Shown here: positions 27,488-36,300 of the stretch, piece after piece
Layout of the letters: each line of letters begins with the position of its first letter
How positions within the stretch are numbered: position 1 is the stretch's first letter
NCBI GenBank assembly: GCA_959347315.1
Contig: OY365807.1
Coordinates: 17,131,611-17,195,610, forward strand
Source of the DNA: Bimastos eiseni
Lineage: Eukaryota > Annelida > Clitellata > Crassiclitellata > Lumbricidae
Direction: 5' to 3'
Length of the DNA: 64,000 nt
Program-made: the position numbers and the translations under genes
Notes under the pieces: generated by a model
Database searches by the model: none
The model's input: the letters and a program-made list of their open reading frames with translations, nothing else
What the model was told of the DNA's origin: nothing

Positions 27488-27574
<87 letters not shown>

Positions 27575-30311
27575 GGATGGAGGGATGGATTGATGAATGG
27601 ATTGGTGGGTGGATGGGTGAATGGATAGATGAATGGATAAACAGTTTTTCAACCTTTTTTGCTTAAATGTTTCTATAGCCAGTTTCATCAGTCGACTGAC
27701 GCTCGCAAGATTGACTCCGGTTGTCGGAAGGGGGCGCAATATCAAGGTCAGGTCGATGACCAGAACACAAGACAACAGGTGAGGATCAATAATATTCCCA
27801 ACGCTTGACAGCAATTTAGAAACTCACACACGCCGCTTTAAAATCATGCAAAACTACAGACAACGCTCTAGCAACCATTCAAAACCAAAAACAACGCTTT
27901 GACCCTTTAACGACCAGCGTTATTGATTATGCTTTACACTTTAGTACACGCTGGTCGTTAAAGGGTTAACCATTCACAGCACTTGAATTGACAACCGCTC
28001 GTAATAACAGACAGTATATTACAACGATCCTCAAGGCCTAGGCCTACGTTGACAACCCACCACAGCCATTCGCAACCATCGACCGCACTTTGCATCATGC
28101 AGATTCGATTCTGCGATCTTCGAAAAATCTCTGTCTAGTTTTGTATTAACGACGGGTGATTGGTGGTGAATAAACTGTCTCGCCAATCGACAAGCATGCC
28201 GTGAATTTAGAGAATAGGAGTATCATGAGTCAGCAGTACATAGGTTGCTTGAGCAAAGCTAATGAGCGAGCGATTTGATGAGTGAGCAAGTCAATGGAGT
28301 GAGCAAGTGAATGAAGTGATCAAGTGAATGGAGTGTGCAATTGAATGGAATGAGCAAGTGAATGGAGTGAGCAATTGAATGGAGTGAGCAAGTGAATGGA
28401 GTGAACAAGTGAATGGAGTGAACAAGTGAATGGAGTGAGCAATTGAATGGAATGAGCAAGTGAATGGAGTGAGCAATTGAATAGAGTGAGCAAGTGAATG
28501 GAGTGAGCAAGGGAATTAAGTGAGCAATTGAATGGAGTGAGGAAATGAATGGAGTGAACAAGGGAATGAAGTGAACAATTGAATGGAGTGAGCAAGTGAA
28601 TGGAGTGAACAAGTGAATGGAGTGAGCAATTGAATGGAGTGAGCAAGTGAATGGAGTGAGCAATTGAATGGAGTGAGCTATTGAATGGAGTGAGCAAGTG
28701 AATGGAGTGAGCGAGTGATTTAATGAGATAGCGACTTAATGAATGAACGAACGAATCAGTGAAAGAGCGAATACTATAATGGACAGATTCAATGTAAAAT
28801 AAAATCGATCTTTGAATTTATTGGTTAACAAGAGAGTTGACTCAAAGCATCTGTGCTTTGCAAACGCGAGGAGTCATGCTACGTCCAAGGAGTTGGGGCA
28901 CACTACTCTTATTTATAGACGGTACACTTTCTTTTATTTTCACATCCGCCCGCTGTGAGGCGCCACTCGTCCGTAAGCGTCACAGTGATTAATCTCATTC
29001 ACGTGTTCATCGCCTATTGGGAGATGCTTCAGACTGCCTGCCTCCGCAGTTGATCGGTCTTCCGTCCTGAATAGATCAAATAGACCAACGATGTAAATCG
29101 CCTCAAGGTCTGAATTCGCTGAAAGTCATTCGATAGAAACACACCGTAGACCTATTCAAGACCACAGCTTCTGAAAGTATGTTCCACGGAATCCTATGGG
29201 GTTCGGTGAGAGGGAGGATAAGGGTTCCGTGAATTAAGATGAAAGTTCCGTGACGGGGACAAGGGTTCTGTGATGGGGACAAGGGTTCCGAGAGGGGAAG
29301 ACAAGGGCTCTGTGAGGAAATTGGATAGTACTGGTATTGTTTGAATGCGTTTTTACATTGTAAATCAGACACAGTGGCGTGAGACAGTTTTACTTAATCA
29401 CTTAATTGTGATCTGATTTTCGTGGATTAAGTCTTAAGGCGTGCAGTGGAACAGAGTTTAGTTGGGGTTCCGTAGAAGATTTCAGATGACAAAGTTGCGC
29501 AGCTATGAAAGATTGTGGAGGACTGTGCTACACGCCTGTATTATTTCAGTAGGCGTAAAGCTATCTGTCTGACAACACTAATTTGTTGTTAGGTCGGCTT
29601 GTGCCTTGTACGATCCTATCTTAATTCAGACTGTTTCCATGAAAAAGAGCCAGTCTATGAATTCAGACGTTGAGTAATCTGTTGAGGAACTTCATCGACT
29701 AAACGAACCGAGAAGAACCGAGGCAGTCACGCATGATTAGAGATAAACAGAACGGAACTCATTATACCGAGATTAAGCAATGCGTGTACTTACATTGTGT
29801 TGGTTCGTGTTATTTAACTTATTCAGTAGCCGCATGTTATGCGTAGAAATATATAAACTGCTCATTAAGACATTAGCTCTTGTCAAAACAGTCTGAAAAC
29901 GCAATATACTTGTTACTCTGAAATGTCTAAACCGTTACATACAATGTAAGTATAAGCGGACGAGGCCAGTGTGATTGCCTCGGTGGCGTAATCCTCAAGA
30001 CAAGGCATCTCCAAGCGTCTGACCCAAATGATATAATTGTGCTATCTCTGCTGACCCTTTATGTATATGGAATGCCTTTTATAGGTGACTTTGAGTGGAA
30101 TCAGCTCATACAGTTCCAAATTCTCATTTTTCTTCATACCGTAATTGTCGATAATCGAAAAATAATCAAAGATTAGCTTCTCTGTTTTACATTCAAATTA
30201 GTTCGATTAAGCAAATCACTAAGAAAATATCTTTGAATGACAAGGGAGATTAGAGATTAGACGTCTAAGATTAGGCGACTTAGGTGCCTACGCTGGAGAA
30301 AAGACGAATGA

Positions 30312-30352
<41 letters not shown>

Positions 30353-33300
30353 TCATGCGCTGGGCAATTGTTCTCATAACAGGCGTAAAATAATAACAGG
30401 CTACAGAACCATGCAGGCTAAAAACTTTCCGAATTTCTGGAATTTCTGGTTTTTTGTGTAAGTTCCAATTGCAGCCAATGAACTCTATTATAACCAGAAA
30501 TTTGAGTCTACCGATAAATGAGAATTCTCGTGAATGTATATATAATCTTGTCAAGCTATTTTAAATGAGTGGCTTCCTGTTTACATGTAGAAATCTGATT
30601 CTGGTAAATAAAAACTGGAATTGGTCATATATAGGTCTAGTCATTCTTATCCTCACAGCTGATAACCTCCGCGTCTCTTTCTTCTGCAATTCTCTGCAAT
30701 TCTGGAAATTCAAGAATAATTCCATTCATTATGACTTGGGTTGGGTGTAAACCTGGACCAGTAATTGACCCTTTCGAAGACGTGAAGAATGTACATCTCG
30801 CGTGCATTATACAGTCTACGTCATGATCGGCTCCCTAACAACTAAAGCTACGACCCTGATGCATGAATTCATATGCAGTCTAGAATCGACTGTGGCTGTG
30901 CTATCTATGGCCGGCTTAACCTTATATCGCGCATTAATCAGCTACAATCTGTTCTACTGCGGCTTGCCTGATAGGCGGGGCATACCAAAATTCGAGCATT
31001 ATATCAAACTTTATACGGGAGGAACTGCATTTTCTGCCTATACACAATATGGTTATTGATGTATTATTAGGATTCTAATGCTTATGCGCAATTGTGTTGC
31101 AGAGACCAAGCCCCAGTTTATCCTAGAGAGCTCAATTGTGTGCCACTGTTCCGGTGTTATCCATAACTGGAGCAAAAGCGATCGTGCTGTGGAGTAATGG
31201 ATATGATGGATAAACCACTGGCGAGAAGAGCAGTAGAAAGCGAGATCGATTTACGCTGCCCGTTAGGTTGACTTGTCCCTCCGTTCGCTAGGCGTGTGCT
31301 CTGGTTAACTTAAACGTCGGACGTGTTGGACACTTTAGAGGCTTTAGAGAATTTGAATTCGACTCCACTAATAACTTGTGATCAACCTTTGTAGGCATAC
31401 TATCAAGTCAAGTATTTTTATTGATCCGTAAAGTAGATGAACATAGTAGGTCTAATAACATTACAGACAAAAAAAACGAATTGCAGTACAATAACAGTAA
31501 GAGACTGATCAATAAGGAAAAGAAAGAAGATCCCTGGGGACCCAAGAGATCCGCTATAATAGCCGAGCCTACCTTTACGAAACATGTCAAATAACAGCAG
31601 GCCGACAAATTACAGAAGTTTCATCGTCTTAACTAGTTAACTAAGCTGTTGCATGTACACAAGGTTAAACAGCATTGATAGCTAATTTAATTAACTATCA
31701 TTATCACTAATTAGCCTAATTAGTGATAATGATTAAGAAGACTAAGTATGCCTAGTTACAGATTCAAGTAGATGTTCTTCGAGTTTTTTCATAAACATAC
31801 TAAAATTGTGAGATTGTCTTATTTGAAACGGCGTCTTGTTCCAGTCACTATTCTTGCAGTCATACGCACATGTACTGAGGTCTGTCGATTTGAATATTGA
31901 GTTTAGACGGTCAATATAAGTTCTTATGCTTTCACTAACGTCATGCAACTATCGAATTCTGATACGGTTTACTGACTGATATAAGTTTATTTAACGACGC
32001 ATCCATAACGATGATGATGCGTCAAACACGAACAGTTATACAGAATACATATTTACATTGTCGATAAGTGTCTTTAAGTGTCTAGTTTTTAATAATGTTT
32101 TATGTATTAGTATGTAATAATGTTTTATATGTAATATAATATTGTATAGTAGTGTTCGCACTACAACAGTAGTTGTTCATTGTCTATTTACTGTAGTCCT
32201 AGATCTTCCGACCAGAAACTGTCAGCCACTTGTAGATGGTGTCCAAGCAGCTGGTTTGGCTGCTTAGTTCGTACGGCCAGTCTTTCCGTGCGCACATTCG
32301 GATGAGTTCGTCCTGGAGGCCCAGCTGGGCCGGGCACTCCAGCAGGAAGTGGCGCACGGTTTCCTGGACGTCACCGCACTCGTCGCAGTTCCCGGTCGGG
32401 GTGGCGGCCCCACAGCTTCAGCTGTGGGTTTAGTAGGCAGTGGCCCAACTCGCTCGGGCTTCCTGGAGCTCGAGCGTCGTCGGGATGGCGATGATGTCAT
32501 TGTTTAACGCTCGCTTGCAGAGGGTGTCAGCGGTCTCGTTTCCCTCGATGCCGGTATGTCCGGGGATCCAGACCAAGGTTGGGGTCGACTGGGTGCGTTG
32601 AGCGTATGCGTCCAGCACGTGAAGCAGTTCCGTAAGCTGCTGTGGTCTGGCAGCGGACTGCTGTCGCTCAACGCTCTGGATCGCGGCGAGGGAGTCGGAG
32701 AAGATGACGAGATGGTGTGCATCTTCGCTGGCGGCCCATTCCACAGCCCTCTTTATGGCCTCCAGTTCGGCTGCCAGGACCGATGAGCCGTCGCTCATTC
32801 GGCAGCTTTCGTGGTGGCCGCTAGAGGGCACGTAGAATGAGCACGACACCCTACCTGCTGCGTTCTTGGCTCCATCCGTGTAGACAGCCACTCGCGCGTC
32901 GTAGGAGCGGATGTGATCTTTGACCAGATCCCTCTTTTTCAGAGGGTCGTTCAGGTCGCCGATCTTCTGTGTCAGAGTGGTGTCTGTCATGGATGGTCGC
33001 AGCAGCCACGGTGGTGTTGTGGTGCAGGCGAGCGGTTTGATTTTTGGTGGTTCGATCTCTTGGTCGATGTGTCTTGTTTTGATGCGGATGGGGTCGGTGT
33101 CGTCATTGGTGTTTTTCAGCTTCCGACCGCTGGTGATGGATTGCGTCGGGTGGTTTGGGATCGCGTTGACCTTCGTGATGAGCTCCATCATCAACTGTTT
33201 GCGTCGTAGGTCGAGTGGCACTTCTCTGCATTCTACCTGCAGTGCAGCCAGACTCGTTCCTCGGAGCGCTCCAGAAGCGATACTCAGTGCCTTGTACTGG

Positions 33301-36300
33301 ATTGTACTAAGCACCTTTTTCTGGTTTCTGGAGGCGCTGTCGTAGGCGACGCAGCCGTAGTCGATGACGGAGCGGATGAGAGCACGGTATATCATCAGGA
33401 GGGTGTCTTTCGATGCTCCCCAGTGCGAGCCCGCAATAGCGCGCATCAGGTTGAGGCGCGTCTTGCAGCGATCAGCGATGTAGCTGATGTGGTCGCACCA
33501 GGTGAGATGTCGATCGAAGATCACCCCCAGGAACTTGACGTTGTTGTTGTAGGTCAACGGAGTGGTCCCGAGCTTCAGCGGTCGGTGGGCTGCAGGTGTG
33601 CCGCAGCGGTGAAATTCTACGGCAACCGTTTTTGTTGACGACACCTTGAAGCCCCATCCGTCAAAGTACTTTTTCAGTTGGTCCAGATAGTTTTGGAGAT
33701 GACGCCGGTTCACTTCCGGGTTTGGGCCAGCTCTCCAGATGGCGCTGTCGTNNNNNNNNNNNNNNNNNNNNNNNNNNNNNNNNNNNNNNNNNNNNNNNNN
33801 NNNNNNNNNNNNNNNNNNNNNNNNNNNNNNNNNNNNNNNNNNNNNNNNNNNNNNNNNNNNNNNNNNNNNNNNNNNNNNNNNNNNNNNNNNNNNNNNNNNN
33901 NNNNNNNNNNNNNNNNNNNNNNNNNNNNNNNNNNNNNNNNNNNNNNNNNNNTCAGAGGGTCGTTCAGGTCGCCGATCTTCTGTGTCAGAGTGGTGTCTGT
34001 CATGGATGGTCGCTGCAGCCACGGTGGTGTTGTGGTGCAGGCGAGCGGTTTGATTTTTGGTGGTTCGATCTCTTGGTCGATGTGTCTTGTTTTGATGCGG
34101 ATGGGGTCGGTGTCGTCATTGGTGTTTTTCAGCTTCCGACCGCTGGTGATGGATTGCGTCGGGTGGTTTGGGATCGCGTTGACCTTCGTGATGAGCTCCA
34201 TCATCAACTGTTTGCGTCGTAGGTCGAGTGGCACTTTTCTGCATTCTACCTGCAGTGCAGCCAGACTCGTTCCTCGGAGCGCTCCAGAAGCGATACTCAG
34301 TGCCTTGTACTGGATTGTACTAAGCACCTTTTTCTGGTTTCTGGAGGCGCTGTCGTAGGCGACGCAGCCGTAGTCGATGACGGAGCGGATGAGAGCACGG
34401 TATATCATCAGGAGGGTGTCTTTCGATGCTCCCCAGTGCGAGCCCGCAATAGCGCGCATCAGGTTGAGGCGCGTCTTGCGGCGATCAGCGATGTAGCTGA
34501 TGTGGTCGCACCAGGTGAGATGTCGATCGAAGATCACCCCCAGGAACTTGACGTTGTTGTTGTAGGTCAACGGAGTGGTCCCGAGCTTCAGCGGTCGGTG
34601 GGCTGCAGGTGTGCCACAGCGGTGAAATTCTACGGCAACCGTTTTTGTTGACGACACCTTGAAGCCCCATCCGTCAAAGTACTTTTTCAGTTGGTCCAGA
34701 TAGTTTTGGAGATGACGCCGGTTCACTTCCGGGCTTGGGCCAGCTCTCCAGATGGCGCTGTCGTCCGCGTAGAGAGAAAGCCTTACGTCGTCCTGTGGCT
34801 CCGGTATGTCGTTCAACATGATGATGAAGAGCACAGGGCTGATGACACTGCCCTATGGGGATCCGTTCTCCATGAGGAAGAGATCGGACGGCTCTGAGCC
34901 GACGCGGACACGGATGTGTCGGTCGGTCAGGAAGTCCCGGATCCAGTTGAACATTTGACCGGAAATGTTGTGCTGCTGTAGCTTCGACAGCAGCCCATCT
35001 GTCCACATTAGGTCGAAGGCCTTCTCTAAATCTACGAAGACGCCAGTGAGGCTGTGCTTTGAATGAATGGCGCGTTGGATGTCGTCTTGAAGGCGGACGA
35101 TGTGATCCTGGCAGCTTCGCAGTCTGCGGAAGCCCGACTGGTGCTTGTGGAAGCGGTGATTTGTTTCCATGTGCCTGATACGGTTTAGAAATTTCTTTCA
35201 CAATTATACCAAGAAAATATTAATTCTAATTTACGGTGACAGATGAATTCTTGGTCCGACATCTAAACCGTCCCACACAATGCCAAGGCAGCTGTGACGC
35301 GCGTCACTCTGGTTGATGGCGCTATATAAAAGTCATTGATCGACAGCAGAAGCGTAGGAGGACTACGGATGAGAATGTCTACCTGACACATGAGATGGGA
35401 GACATCAATGGGCATACCGGCATCGAGGGAAACGAGACCGCTGACACCCTCTGCAAGCGAGCGTTAAACAATGACATCATCGCCATCCCGACGACGCTCG
35501 AGCTCCAGGAAGCCCGAGCGAGTTGGGCCACTGCCTACTAAACCCACAGCTGAAGCTGTGGGGCCGCCACCCGACCGGGAACTGCGACGAGTGCGGTGAC
35601 GTCCAGGAAACCGTGCGCCACTTCCTGCTGGAGTGCCCGGCCCAGCTGGGCCTCCAGGACGAACTCATCCGAATGTGCGCACGGAAAGACTGGCCGTACG
35701 AACTAAGCACCGCACTCAGCCAAACCAGCTGCTTGGACACCATCTACAAGTGGCTGACAGTTTCTGGTCGGAAGATCTAGGACTACTGTATATAGACAAT
35801 GAACACTACCATACAATATCATATTACTTATAAAACATTATTGCATATGAAACATTAAAACTAGAAGAGAGACACACATAAAGACACTTATCGACAATGT
35901 AAATATGTACTCTGTATAACTGTTCGTGTTTGACGCATATCATCATCGTTATGGATGCGTCGTTAAATAAACTTATGTCAACAACAAGGAACGGGGACTT
36001 GTTTCGGAACTGGAGGAAACGCTAGGTCGTTCTGACGATAAGGGTAATCAAAGTAGTTGGGAACCCCGTCTCCAACGTAAACCAAGGAAACATTTCAAAA
36101 GGACACTAATAACTCTAATAAGTGTAGATAGGATGAGTGATATATATAATTAAATATACATATTAAAACCATCACTTGTGTCGTGTTGCTGAGCTTGGTG
36201 AAAGAGGAAAGAACCAGCGGATACTCTCGTCATCGAGAAGAAGGAGTGGCGAGAGTAAAACGCGACAGCAGCTATAGCAGGTGCTGTGCGAGCCATTAAT

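Larger units (their letters stand above)
32430..35190 (-). pseudogene. LINE ORF2-type protein: reverse transcriptase plus RNase H, broken
   Basis: RT motifs seen: F-V-D-L-E-K-A-F-D (about 35035), GSP-stop-GSVISP, where the usual Gln codon is a TAG at about 34853, and [11 protein letters not shown]. RNase H motifs seen: [23 protein letters not shown] and [17 protein letters not shown], so the acidic residues and the His are intact. The frame stops at 32430 after ASWATAY, before the zinc-knuckle region. If the duplicated 813 bp are counted once, RT and RNase H are in the same continuous frame apart from the single TAG. Confidence 0.85.
31983..35195 (-). mobile_element. 5'-truncated LINE with RT and RNase H, split by a gap and an apparent assembly duplication
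   Basis: On the minus strand the order is RT from about motif 1 (35190), palm with YADD (about 34780), C-terminal RT, RNase H (32430-32940), a CCHC-like knuckle region and a 3' tail ending near 31983. An RNase H domain points to LINEs of the I/LOA/R1/Nimb type rather than CR1, RTE or L1. The copy is 5'-truncated. The gap 33752-33951 and the flanking 813-bp duplicate are probably assembly effects. Confidence 0.85.

Noticed and set aside
28259..28697. Three minus-strand frames of 61-134 codons
   Set aside because: Products of the 17-bp minisatellite; same sequence in all frames with a 17-residue period.
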